From positions 63,450,052-63,514,051 of the forward strand of contig NC_072790.1 in NCBI RefSeq assembly GCF_028583425.1: 64,000 nt of DNA, given 5' to 3'. This document shows positions 37,353-48,290 of this stretch, one piece after another. The stretch comes from Eublepharis macularius (Eukaryota > Chordata > Lepidosauria > Squamata > Eublepharidae). Positions within the stretch are counted from its first letter, which is position 1. Each line of letters opens with the position of its first letter. The position numbers and the translations under genes are program-made. Under the pieces are notes generated by a model. The model ran no database searches. It was not told the DNA's origin and saw nothing but the letters and a program-made list of their open reading frames with translations.

Positions 37353-38282
37353 AAAGGGGAAGGCAGCCTGTTAAATTAATGGCAGTCCCAGGTTAGGCTA
37401 GGTGTATTCTTATTTCTAGAAAACTATGGGAAAGTGCAATGTTGCAAAATACTATTTGCAGAGGCCTCCGTGTTGCAATGTTTTCTAAAGAAAATAAAGC
37501 TTATGTGATAATTTTTCAGTCTAGTTTCCCCAGTTCCGCTGACTAATACAGATTATGGTTGCTTTTTAAAGCAGTGGATGTTAATTATAGCAGATACAGT
37601 CCTAGAGTTCTGCAGGGTTTGGGGATTTGGATTCCTACATTCTTCTTTGTAATTACCATCTGTTTATCAGGAAATATAGTTGCAGAGAGTAAATGATCAT
37701 AAAAATTGTCTGATAAGTGAAACTTCTCAAGAGGGTTTCTTTATACATACAACCTGGCTTGTATAGCCAAAGCATGGATGCCGACAGGCATAATGTGAAC
37801 AACACTGCCATATTCATAACGAAAAGGTGTTTATTATAAAACTAGGAATCTGTAGAGCATTTAAAATGTTTGAAAACATCTGAAAATGGAATACAGATAT
37901 AAAAGAAACAGAAAAATACAAACGTTTCTACACCGCCTGGAGTAACAAAAAAAATACAAGTAGAATTCTAAAGCTTGTTATATCCCTTTGCCTGAAGCTA
38001 TTTCTAAGATAATTTCAGGCTGTGCAGCTTGCTTCTAATAGAGAAGCAGCAAAAAAATCCAGTCATTCTGGCTGGGCTCCACAATTCTTTGAACATCATT
38101 TAAAACCAAGCTGCTGGTCCTGTGTCCCAAACAAAAGAACCAATTATTTAAATATACCAGGGAACTGAAATGTACATTTTGAATTCCCTGGCAAATGTAT
38201 ACTTTTTAGCCAATGAGAGAGTGATCCAAAATGGCCAATAAGAATGTTAGAAGAACCCTGGAGGGCTGACAAACCGGGCACA

Positions 38283-38650
38283 GAGGGCAGGGCCTTCCCC
38301 TGACATTGCTTCCTAGGACACTGCTTCTGAAGTTAACTGCCTCTGTATATGAAGCCTCCTCATACTCACCAGGGCTAGTCCTCTTTGAATCTGTCTTACA
38401 ACTTTTTAAAGCTCAGGTGATGCAAAAGACCTTTTCTTGCTTATGACTATCATTGCATCCACTGGCAGCGAATTCCACAAATTAACTACTTGTTGAGAAG
38501 AATTTCATTTTGTCTGTCCTAAACCTGAGTCCAGTGAGTTTAGTCCAGTTAGTCTACCCCATGCATAATTTTACAAACCTCTACCATGGCCCCCATTCGC
38601 TGACTTTTTTCAAAACTGAATAGTCTCTAACTCTTCAGTCTTTCATCATA
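38283..38650 (-). mobile_element. CR1-type LINE 3' fragment, minus strand
   Basis: The plus-strand text 'cactggcagcgaattccacaa' and 'taattttacaaacctctaccatg' parallels the 24150-24380 and 43730-43910 fragments, which are the untranslated/C-terminal part of a CR1-group LINE on the - strand. Only about 370 bases remain. Confidence 0.7.
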
Positions 38651-38949
38651 TCATAGACAGTAAAGCACAGTAAGGTAATTGAGCCCAAGAACCTATGAAT
38701 GATTGATCGGTAGTAGTTTATGGATGCTGCCCATCCATCTAGGTGCAGGAAATAGGAACATTTCAACAATCAGCAAAACACTTATGCAAGGAATTTATAG
38801 CATAGCTAGAAGGGGCTAGACAAAGGGAAATGTCCAAATTCATCTAGTTGGCAAACAAGCTGGAGAGACATTGCCCAAGCTTCAAAAGAGAGTCTGGAAA
38901 AACCTTTCCAACTTTAGAATGGCAATTAAGAAACCACTACAAAACAAAC

Positions 38950-39160
38950 CCCTAGCTTGGATATGCCAGGTGAGCCTGTTCTTGTCAGATCTCAGAAGCT
39001 AAGCAGGGTCAGCTTTGGTTAGTAATCGGATGGGAGACCTCCAACAAAGACCAGGGTTGCAGAGGCAGGGAATGGCAAACCACCTCTGTTAATCCCTTGC
39101 CACAAAAACCCTACTAGGACTTGCCATAAGTCAACTCTGACTTGAGGGCTCTCTCCACCA
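38950..39160 (+). repeat. 5S rRNA-derived SINE
   Basis: The head resembles 5S rRNA: 'cagatctcagaagctaagc' at about 38986-39004, 'agggtcagctttggttagta' and then 'atcggatgggagacc' ending at about 39040. These are the internal-promoter half of 5S rRNA with few changes. The body that follows, 'ggcaaaccacctctgttaatcccttgcc...aagtcaactctgacttgagggc', is unrelated to 5S. It is a SINE of the 5S-derived (SINE3-like) class, not a functional rRNA gene, because the 3' stem of 5S is replaced. Confidence 0.85.
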
Positions 39161-42090
39161 CACACAAAATAAAGCAAAAAACAAAGTTCACTTCTTGTGA
39201 CGGGCTGAACATTTTAATAGACTATTATACACAAACATTTTGCAGACATTAATTGCATGATTTTTCTTTCCTATCAGGAAGAAATGGACCTGTGTGTCTC
39301 AAATGCCTGGAGCATGTTATTATTTAAAGAGTCAAAAGGTTAAACAAACTAATTTAATTAAAAGAAAAGGACAAGCACAGTTGGTTGCTGTGGTTTATGC
39401 CAACTGATGGGCTTACCCCTTGATATAAATGCTATACAGCTTCTGAAGGGACTGAAAAGAGCACATTATAAATACTCTTCAGAAAGCCCCAGATTAAGGC
39501 TCTGACAGCAAGGTGATCTATAGAACCATAAAAGTAGCAAACACAAACACAGCTCCCTCTTTTATGATAAAGGAACAAAGATCTCATTAATCTGTTGTGC
39601 AATCTTTGTTAGTCACAGCCCTTGAGTCAAGAACTATGGCAAAGAATAACTAGTTGAGACAGGAGACTGAGACAATTGGTTAGTTTTTCAGAGTTAAGTC
39701 ATATATTTTACATTTTGACTTGACATACTTCCTTTTTCATAATGAGCTAGATAATTGTTAATGTTCCCTATCTCTTCTTTAAAGAAATGCAACAGTCTTT
39801 TCAGTTATTATGGTTTTGGCAGTCCTAACTCAGAATCTCTCTACACAATACTTTTGACACATGTTCTTCACAAGTCGGAAGACGCAATGTTAGCCGGGGA
39901 CAGATTCTCTCACAGCTCTCCACTGCCTCTGGCATCTCCCCTTCTGGAGCCTTTGCCCTGCCAAGGCTCAGTTAATTCAAAGTTTTACGCAGCAAAGGCA
40001 GCAGGGTAAAAGCTCCAGCACATGGAGGCAACGGAAGGCTATAAGAGAATCCATCCCCTCCAGAGCAACCTTTGCAGGCTCTGTCTTTTAAAACTACATT
40101 TCCTGACTAACATTGTGTCTCCCAACACTTGACAGATATGCACCCCGGCATCTTGTGTAGGGAGAGAGAGACTATCACTTACCAGGAGATCATGGTAGCT
40201 GTGATTCTGCCCCCCCCTCCATATCCATGATTGCCATTCAGTATGGTACTTTAAAGCTCTGATACATGCAAACACATATTTGCAACAAACCTGGCTTTCT
40301 GATCTCATGCCCTATTCACACAAAATGGTAATGATGTGTTGTGCACTTTCCTGGTATGTAAAGTAGGAGCGTAAAAACTGTAATGACTGCAAAGAGCTGC
40401 TGATTCATATCATTGGTTTATCAAGGTGCCTCCCTACCGGTATCCCGCCAGGGGGGCAACAAAGTCATCTGCCCCCCATAAGCGCTGTCACCAGAATATG
40501 ATCAAACTATGGCCCCCAACCACTCCTCTTGGTTTGTTATGTTCAGATTAGGGAAATTGGAGGGGGCCACCATCTGATATGCTCTTTTAGGTATTTATGT
40601 ATTTATGTTTTTTGTATTTTAAATCTTATGTATATATATTTATATATTTTAAAAGTTCATTGAGCATTTTATTTTACCCCACCCTGAGCCTGTTCACGGG
40701 GAGGGGGGGGGGGCTAAAATTCAAATAAATAAATAATAACAGGGATTGATCCTGGAACCTTCTGCATACAAAACAGATGCTTAACCAGTGCACTACATCA
40801 TCACAGCTATGTTAAACATACCACTTTTAGTAATATTTCCCACTTGTGCAGTCCTTTCACTATTTTTAAATCATCATCATGTATGCTGCAGGCAATGTAA
40901 CATATACAGTTTTAATTCTAAGGCTGATGTAAAAGAAATTTTTTATCCCTCCTCCATCCCCGCCCCATGTAAGCTTACCCAATATTGCTGCTTTTGAAAT
41001 GTCTTCCTGCTGGGAAATAGGGAGCACGCAAGATAATATTAGGGCATGGTATATCAAACTGGATCTTTTCCATGACTCTGTTTATACAACTGATGGGTCT
41101 GCAAGGACTCATGGGGATGCATCCTCCCCAACCTATTGCAATTCCCCCTCCTCCTTTCACAATCACATCCTACACCACTTTGCTCCTTTTCTTGATTCCT
41201 TCCCTCACTCCCACTTGCCTGTCTCATCCTCCCCATCCACTCTTTTCCTTCCCCCTTGCAGCTCTTCTGATTTTGCTGTTTTCTTGACTCCCTCTTGTCC
41301 CCATGTCCCCTTCCTCCTCCAGCATCTTCAGTCTCTGATATGCTCTTTGTCTCTTCCCTGGGCAGAGGCTGGTCTGAAATGCTGTCCTGAGCTCCAGCGC
41401 TTGTGCACCCATTTTGACTGCCTCAGTGGCAGCAGCAGTTCCCTTCAAGATGGCAGTTTCTGTGCAGCCACAAGGAGTTAAATATGCTGATCATATTTTG
41501 GGTTTTTTTTAAGACCCCTCTTTTATTTCAACTTTTTAAGATTTTCTGCAAGGCTGGAGTGATTCTCAAGTTTGTAGTGAAATGTTACTCATGTGTAAGT
41601 GGTCCTGATTCTCAGATATAAGTATCCACAGATTGGGGCCACTTGGCTATCAAGTGCTAATGATATAATTATGTACGCTATTTATTTCTACTAATATTTG
41701 ACATTGAAAAGAGGCAGTTTTGGGGGGTGGCACTGTTGCAGTGTTTCTTCTCCCCACCCTTAGCCCCACATCTGATAGCCTGACCCTCAGTAAAAAGGAT
41801 CTCCACAGTGTGTATAAGTGTGTCTATTGATGTACAGAACCTCAAGGAATTCATTGTACACCCACACTCCCAGGATCTCTGCACCATATCCTAATAAGGA
41901 CATTTTGCTAATGACCAAATGTCTCCACATCAAATCATGAAGTTGGATCATGAAGACCTGTTTGAAAAAGCTGAACAGTTATTTTTTATCACATTGGCCT
42001 CCCTTTCAACATACCAAGTGTTTTTACTGTATGCCAATTTGGCCTACGTGTGTCACGTGTTAACGTTCTTGCCGTTTTAATCCTTTGCAG

Positions 42091-42144
42091 CCCACTCATC
42101 CAATAGTGCCTATTCCAGAAAATGAAGCACTCAGCTCCAAAGAG
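42091..42144 (+). CDS. MLIP: MLIP internal exon (18 codons), usual C-terminal motif
   Basis: Acceptor atcctttgcag, donor GAG|gtaatg, phase 0. It encodes PTHPIVPIPENEALSSKE, the counterpart of the LSHPMVAIPEHEALDSKE that lies at the extreme C terminus of mammalian MLIP as I recall it. In mammals only one or a few residues follow, so what comes next here (49911-50081, or alternatives) is of interest. Confidence 0.92.
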
Positions 42145-43370
42145 GTAATGGCAGTTCAGTTTCTAAATGCATGCAAGGTTATGAAAACTGATTTGTTTTT
42201 GTTAGCTCACTGTAGAGGGTAAAACCAGCAGAAAGAAGAAATCAAGGCAAATGATGAAAAGTGTTTTATTTAACAAAGCAATATGTTTCCCATTCACAAG
42301 TTAAATCCTTTCAGAGGCGTGTCTTTAATAATTCACTGTCATTTAGGTGTGCCATCGAAGCATGTTACTGCTTAACCTGTTTCAGTTTAAGGGAAAATCC
42401 TGAGTTTTATTTTGGTCATGAGAGGGAAATGGCAGCTTGGTGTTTTGGTCTGCATCAGTCAGGGGTCAGCAAAATTTTTCCCTGACAGGAGCTGTTTCTC
42501 TTCCCCAGGCCCCTTTGACAGGCATCATACAGCTACAAAATCTCAAAGGAGGTCTGAAGAAAATAGTGGAGATGAGCAGTTTGTTACAAAAAACAAAAAA
42601 AGAGTGGTGAAGGAGTCACCATCTTCTTGGAAGACAAACACTATGAACTGTGATCTTAGATAAGCAAGGGCTTGTGGAGAGGGGGGTTACTCAGTCGGGA
42701 AGAAACACTGCATAATTATTGGTTTAGCAAATCTCCAGGTTGCCTTTCCTTCTAAGGAATTCCCAGAACTAGCTTACACAGTTAAAGAATACAATTACAT
42801 AACTAAGAACATAAGCACAATCATGCTGTGTCAGATGAATGGTCCATCACATTCTGTTTCCTGTTTCACATAGTGGCTTACCAGGTACCCCTGGAACACC
42901 AACAAACAGGATGTAGATGTAAAGACCTTCTGTTGCTGTTCCTCATTTGGATGTTTACTCCCTCTGCACATGGAGTTTCATTTAGTCATTATGGCTGACT
43001 AGGGTTGCCAAGTCCCCCCTGGCAGTCAGCAGGGGTGAGAAGATATACTGGGTCACAGGGGGCTTACTGGCAACATCATTAAATCACCAGTGACATGGTG
43101 TTACTTTTTTGAGTTTTGGGCAAAACTCTATGGTTTAACTATAGAGTTTGGCCAAATTCCAGCACTCTTCTGGAAATGTGCTGATGTCACTTCTGGAAAC
43201 ACAGGGAATGACATCACTGCATCTGAATGCTGCCCGCCCCCCATTTCCCACCATTTTTTCTTTCCCTGTCTAGCAGAGCAGCTATGTGAAGCACCCACAG
43301 AAGCAGGTGATCCCTTGCCACCAGCAGGAGAATAGTAAGCCTGTGGCTAACAGCAATTAACAGACAAATG

Positions 43371-43672
43371 GTGTAATCCTATGAAGAGTTATGCCACTCT
43401 AAGCCCATTGAGAGCTAGTTGGTGTAGTGGTTAAGAGCAGCAGGACTTTATTCTGGAGAACCAGGTTTGATCCCCCACTTCTCCACTTGAAGCCAACCAG
43501 TTGTCTCAGAGCTCTTTCAGCCCCACCCACCTCACAGGGTGATTGTCATGAGGATAATAATAATGCACTTTGTAAACCAGTTTCAGCAGGTGTTAAGTTG
43601 TCCTAAAGGGCAGTATATAAATTGAATGTTGTTGTTATTATACTGGAGTAACTCTTCATAGGATTGCACTGT
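43371..43672. mobile_element. Palindromic MITE split by a tRNA-SINE
   Basis: The left arm 'gtgtaatcctatgaagagtt' (43371-43390) and onward to 43409 is the reverse complement, with few changes, of the right arm 'tactggagtaactcttcataggattgcac' (43641-43669). Between them sits an entire SINE. Without the SINE the arms would form a small palindromic element like those at 5925 and 27528. Confidence 0.75.
43410..43640 (+). repeat. tRNA-derived SINE, plus strand
   Basis: Head 'gagagctagttggtgtagtggttaag' (A box), 'ccaggtttgatcccccac' (B box), body 'ctctttcagccccacccacc' and 'gggcagtatataaattgaatgtt', tail (gtt)(att). It is the same family as the - copy at 22972-23216. It is inserted in the middle of a palindromic MITE. 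Confidence 0.85.
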
Positions 43673-43687
43673 TAGCGTACATGAATT

Positions 43688-44805
43688 TGTCTAATTCCTT
43701 TGAAAGCCAACTAAACTAGTGCCTATTGCTACAACCTGTGGCAGTGAATGCCATTCATTACTTTGATTGAAGAAGTACTTCCTTTTCATCTATTGCCCAT
43801 CAACTTCACTGAGAGCATACAAAGTTCTGCTATTATGGGAGAAAGGAGAAAATGTTCTCTCTTTCCTTTTTTCCACACCATGCACAATTTTATAAACTTC
43901 TATAATTCCTCTTCCCTTTAATTATCTTTTCTTTAATTTGAAAATTCCCAAATTCTTTAACCTTTTAATAAAGGGAAAGAGTTGCAACTATAGATGGGCA
44001 CGATCCCCAAAAAATTAACGAGCCAGCAGATCGTGGTTCGGTGCTGGCGACAATCTCGAATTAACGATCCACACCAATCATCTCCCGTTCCCGAACCGTG
44101 GATCGTTGATCGTCGATGCCAAAGTGGGGCACGCTGGTATTCCCAGCTATGTGGGAAGGTGGGTTGTGGCGGCGGCCAACTCTCTCAGTCTCTCTCTCTC
44201 TCCAAAGGCTAGCAAGTAGCAAGCAAGAGCTCTGTCCCACTCCACTGCTCGCAGAAAGTGAAACCCAGCCTGGGAGACCACGGCTATTTATAAGCATGGG
44301 TCCCATTCAGCAACACAGGAGGTCTGTGTTTGGCTGTCAGAGCTGCCTATCAGGGTTTGCAGGGATGAGATTGGAGTTCCCATGGCTACAGAACACCCCC
44401 TTCCCCCTCCCGCCCCTGGGTGTCTTCTCCCAACTGGTGACTGCTTTGCTGCTCTGTGGTTGGAAGGAAGCCCTGCTGATCAAGGAAAGCTGGGCTTCCA
44501 TTCGGGTTTCCAGGGCGACAGAAGGAGGGCAAACAGAGTTCAGGCATTCCCCTGGCTCCGTTGCCAGGGGAATAGATTGCTGGCGCCTGAGTGTCTGGAT
44601 CCCCGATCCAGGCCTCTCCCGACCGCTGGATAGTTGGCCGTGAACAATTACGATCCGCCAGATCACGATCGCGCGATCGCCATTATCATGGGTTTTTTTC
44701 GTTCGTAATGCGGATCGTGCCCATCTCTAGTTGCAATCTCTTGATTGTTCTGCCCTTGGTTGCCCTTCTACACACCTTTTCCAGTACTACACTATCCTTG
44801 AATTA
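43688..44805 (-). mobile_element. CR1-type LINE fragment (minus) carrying a hAT insertion
   Basis: The left part (about 43688-43988) has 'aagaagtacttccttttcat' and 'ccacaccatgcacaatttta'. The right part (about 44738-44805) continues with 'gttctgcccttggttgccct'. The same text runs uninterrupted at 24200-24480, so the element 43989-44729 was inserted into an existing LINE fragment. Confidence 0.75.
43989..44729. mobile_element. hAT-like non-autonomous element, full length
   Basis: A 741-bp element. Left end tatagatgggcacgatcc and right end ggatcgtgcccatctcta are inverted; TIRs have the hAT-type T-A-R-N-G start. It is flanked by gttgcaac (43981-43988) and gttgcaat (44730-44737), an 8-bp duplication with one mismatch. 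The interior is CpG-rich, with several ORFs (up to 175 codons) that show no transposase motifs. It is the longest member of the tagatgggcac family here. Confidence 0.87.
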
Positions 44806-45458
44806 AAAAACAAAACTAATCAACTCCCCAGAGACCCAGTCTCCTTGAATGTGTATACCCATGTTTGGCAGTGAAAACAATTTACAGAACTGACTCCTGT
44901 TGAGCTCTGAGCAAGCTTCTTGAAATATTTACACAGGGCTCTTTACTTACATTGCCCAATGAAAATGAAAATCTAATAATATTACTCTTACAAAGTCATC
45001 TTTAAAATATTTCTAATTTAGTTTCGCAAATGGTTGATTTGGCTTGAACAGTAATTATTCGTGATATGCAACAGACTTTTCCATGAATTGAATTGAAAAA
45101 TGGACTTAAATGATGATCCTCAGAAACCTACACCAGCAGAGCACTTTAACAAAGCAGTTGGAGAAACGTAGCATGGATACAAGAATGCATTAGGATCCTG
45201 ACTGGGGTGCTACCAGACATACATGACACAAATGACATACATGACATACAGACATACAAACATAAACGACATAAATAAATAAATATCGAGTGATCTCTAA
45301 AACATCTTGTCTTTCACCAAAACTGGAAATAAATCACTGGCGTAGCTTCTTTGGTGTAATAGACTTCACATTTCATGAGGGATAACTGGATAACATTTTA
45401 GAATTTCCTTACATGCCTAAGAACGTGATAATTCAGTTTCTCCTTTTCATATAGACTA

Positions 45459-45843
45459 AGGGTCACTCTAGATGTTACTACTTTTATGAGTTTGCCACAA
45501 AGCCAACCCATGCTCTGCACAGTCAGATAGCAGCTCTGGGGAATGGCTTCTATAAAAAAGGAGAGCGCAAATGGGCTTGGAAAGCTGCCACCAGGGAGGG
45601 AGGGCTCCTGCCTTTCTCCCAAGCTTTTTTCCCCATGCAAAAATAGTGCGGAGAGGAGTCATTTCCCCATTTCTGCTGCACCACATAGAGGTATGGTGTG
45701 CATGTGCAGCAGCAGAAATGGGAAAACTGTTTCCCTGGCACTGTTTTTGTCCCAGCCATTCCCCGGAGCGGCTGTGTGACAGTGCAGAGCGCGGGTTGGC
45801 TCTGTGGTGAACTCATAAAAGAACTAACGTCTAGAGTGACCCT
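45459..45843. mobile_element. Palindromic MITE (agggtcactctagatgtta ends)
   Basis: About 70 bases at each end pair: left agggtcactctaga and onward to 'ttttatgagtttgccacaaagccaacccatgctctgcac'; right, read reversed, has the same string with few changes. An inner pair is ggggaatggct / agccattcccc (45539 and about 45755). The 385-bp body has C+G-rich arms and no coding capacity. No TSD was settled. Confidence 0.75.
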
Positions 45844-46829
45844 CATTTTTGTTGGACTGCTCAAGACCTGTGCCACTTGAAAGACTGGTGTGTCCAATAT
45901 TAGATTACAGAGACATTAAATATACATTTTAGATTCATGTTCTTTGAGCCACAAGAACTAGAAACTTGTTTTTTAAGGAAGCTCAAGATATAGAGTTGAC
46001 TACTTGAATTAAAAAGTTAAAAGTTATTTCAGCATGAATTCACTCTTCTCCTGTTAACTTTCATTTCATCCCCATCTTCTATTGATCAACCTGTCCTGAA
46101 TTTCATACTGCAAGATAGAAATATCTCCTTTTGTGTTTGCCCTGTAAAGTGGAATGAACGTCAATGGCCCTAATTATTATTATTTAATGTAGATTTGAAG
46201 TCTGCTACATTCCTTGGTCTCCTATTGAACAATCATGTGTCCCTGATTGAGTCATGGGTGTCTTCGTGCTTTGAGCCCCAAAAAAGTGAGCAGTGAGCTG
46301 CCTATGCTGTGCCAGTTTTAGAGTATTCCAGGTGTAGAATGCGCCACACGGGGCTACGGGGAGGATGCGTACTAGAAGATAGAAATGGCATGATATGCCT
46401 TCTATGTGTTTATTTCAACAAGACAAAATAGTAGGAAAAATTGGATGGAAAATTGGATTGATATTTAAGCCTAATCATTTCCCCCCTGATTGAATTTTTA
46501 ATGCCAGATCTCTGTTTTCAAGAGCAAACAAAAGCATCTCTGTATTATGTTCAATATAACAGCATCTTTTTGAAATTCCAATTTTGCAGCTTCATTCTGC
46601 TCGAATACAAAGCAAGGCTCATCTGCCACCCCACCAGGAAAACAAAGATCAAAGCAGAGGAAGTTTTGCAGACTGCGCACTCCCTCACAGCAGGGCTCCT
46701 TGTCTACTCAGAGGAGACCCAGGAGATTTTCCCGCTAAACTCAACTAAGGTAAAGACATGATTATTGTTAATGATAAGCCTATTGTTGTGTAAACACAGC
46801 CCTTTCATGCATATTTACAAGGCAGTGGT

Positions 46830-47030
46830 GTTTGAAGGCATGAAGCTGCCTTTTACTGAATTAGACCATCACACCATTAGACAGCAGTGGTCCTCCAGAG
46901 TCCGAGGCAGACGCCTTTCACATCACCCACGACCTGATCCTTTTAACAGGAGATGCTGGGGATTGAACCTGGGGACCTTCAGCATGCCAAGTAGAAGCTC
47001 CTTCACTGAACCCTGCCCCCTCTCCTGTTT
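46830..47030 (-). repeat. tRNA-derived SINE, minus strand
   Basis: On the - strand the A/B-box side begins near 47020. The B box is the complement of 'ggggattgaacctggg' at 46960-46975, and the body ends with the complement of 'ggcatgaagctgccttttactgaattagacca' near 46838-46869. The same family is seen at about 55541-55715 and more weakly at 42815-42910. Confidence 0.75.
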
Positions 47031-47785
47031 GTTACTACCAGCACTGTGTAGCATGTTAAATCATGTTGTCTTTTCAGAGTGAACACACACACACACACAA
47101 AGCATACAAAGAAATCTCAAGATGAGTAAGGCACAGAATGCCTGTTGTCCTTATAGACATAGGAAGGCAGGTGGCATTTCAGAAGGAGATGATAAAGGAC
47201 TTCTTAAGTACTTAATATTTTTCATCAACAAATTAGTGCATTCTGAACTTGTAGGGTCTGTTGCCCCACAAGGATTTTCCCCATGTTGACAGATGGAAGC
47301 CTTGCTGTATTGTTGTGCCCAATTGACGTGGCTCCTAGGTCTTTCCCCAATGACCCAGAAAAAATAACACCCACATTTTCTACAGCTCACAGGGAGAAAG
47401 TATGAGGTATCTGTAAGCAGAGCATCCATCTGCTTGCAGCGAATACAGAGAAGAAATGGAACTAACCTCCACTTTCAAAATGGTGAAGCTAAGCTCTGCA
47501 TTTCTCCTTTCAGCCCTTTTAAACCTTTTATACTTTCCAAGCTGTTCCATTGTGGATCTTTACACCATAGTTCAACAGGGAAAGAGGAAGTTGCCAGGCC
47601 ACAGAAGAGCACAGTGCAATGGTTGGCAATTTTGTTCCAGTGTGACAGATGGAAAGGGGTGGTGGTTGAAGGCAGCAACAGCAGATAGTGTTGCAAGGAC
47701 AGGACATGCAGACACCATTTCTGCCTACTTCTACACCAATCACTCCTGCTTCTGCTGCAGAATGCCATTTATGATCATGGGACTG

Positions 47786-48290
47786 AAATGGCCTTGGTTG
47801 TTCTAGTGGATAACTCACACCAGGACATGGACATGGGGATTACAACCCTCCTAAATCTCCATGATCTCTCAGTAGCTTTTGATACCATCAATCACGTTAT
47901 TGTTCTGGAACACCTTTCAGGCTTGGAACCAGGACGCACTGTTTTGCTGTGGTTCCAGTCCTACCTTGAGGGTAGGTTTCAGAGTGTAGTACTGGGGGAC
48001 TGCTGCTCTGCCCCTTGGCCTCTGGCCTATGGGGTTCCACAAGGTTCTATCTTGTCCCCCCCATGATTTTCAACATCCATGTAAAGCCATTGGGAGAGAC
48101 CTAAGGTTGCCCAGTCTCCAGGGGCTCAAAGTGGGGGATGGAGGGGGCACAGGGTGTTTGTGGACAGGGATACCTACCTTGTGAGTGTGTGCCATGCACA
48201 TGCTCTGGAACACTTCCATGTTGCACTGAGAATGATGCCATTTCTGGAGCAATACAGAAGCAACTGGTAGTGTCAATCTAGCATTTGGGG
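47786..48290 (+). mobile_element. L2/CR1-type LINE reverse-transcriptase fragment
   Basis: The plus-strand frame includes LLNLHDLSVAFDTINHVIVL (RT block with AFDTINH), WFQSYLEGRFQSVVLGD and YGVPQGSILSPP (block GVPQGSxLSP), all hallmarks of non-LTR reverse transcriptases. A stop follows immediately, and the YxDD block is lost. It is a small remnant of the same LINE group as 31950-33735. Confidence 0.85.

Larger units (their letters stand above)
34870..42090. other. MLIP intron, repeat-poor on the left, SINE/LINE fragments on the right
   Basis: A 7.2-kb intron. I see little structure in 34870-37300. A (caaa)n tract lies at 37318-37350, a CR1-type LINE fragment (minus) at 38283-38650, a 5S-rRNA-derived SINE at 38950-39160, a G-run at 40702-40711, and a SINE-like B-box fragment near 40741-40800. 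The ORFs at 40999-41481 reflect C/T-rich sequence and resemble no protein I know. Confidence 0.55.

Noticed and set aside
38950..39160. A 5S rRNA gene
   Set aside because: Only the internal-promoter half resembles 5S; the 3' stem is absent and an unrelated SINE body follows.
40999..41481. 160-codon ORF (Ser/His/Pro-rich)
   Set aside because: The frame is open because the sequence is C/T-rich; there are no splice sites in a sensible position and no known family resemblance.
43003..43340. Another hAT-like MITE of the tagggttgcca type
   Set aside because: The left end (tagggttgccaagtcccccc) looks right, but I could not find a matching right terminus or duplication.
44116..44666. ORFs of 175 and 109 codons on opposite strands
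   Set aside because: They lie wholly inside the hAT-like element 43989-44729, overlap each other and show no transposase or BED-finger motif.
45398..45897. Several ORFs of 60-115 codons
   Set aside because: They come from the paired arms of the palindromic MITE 45459-45843, where both strands read open.
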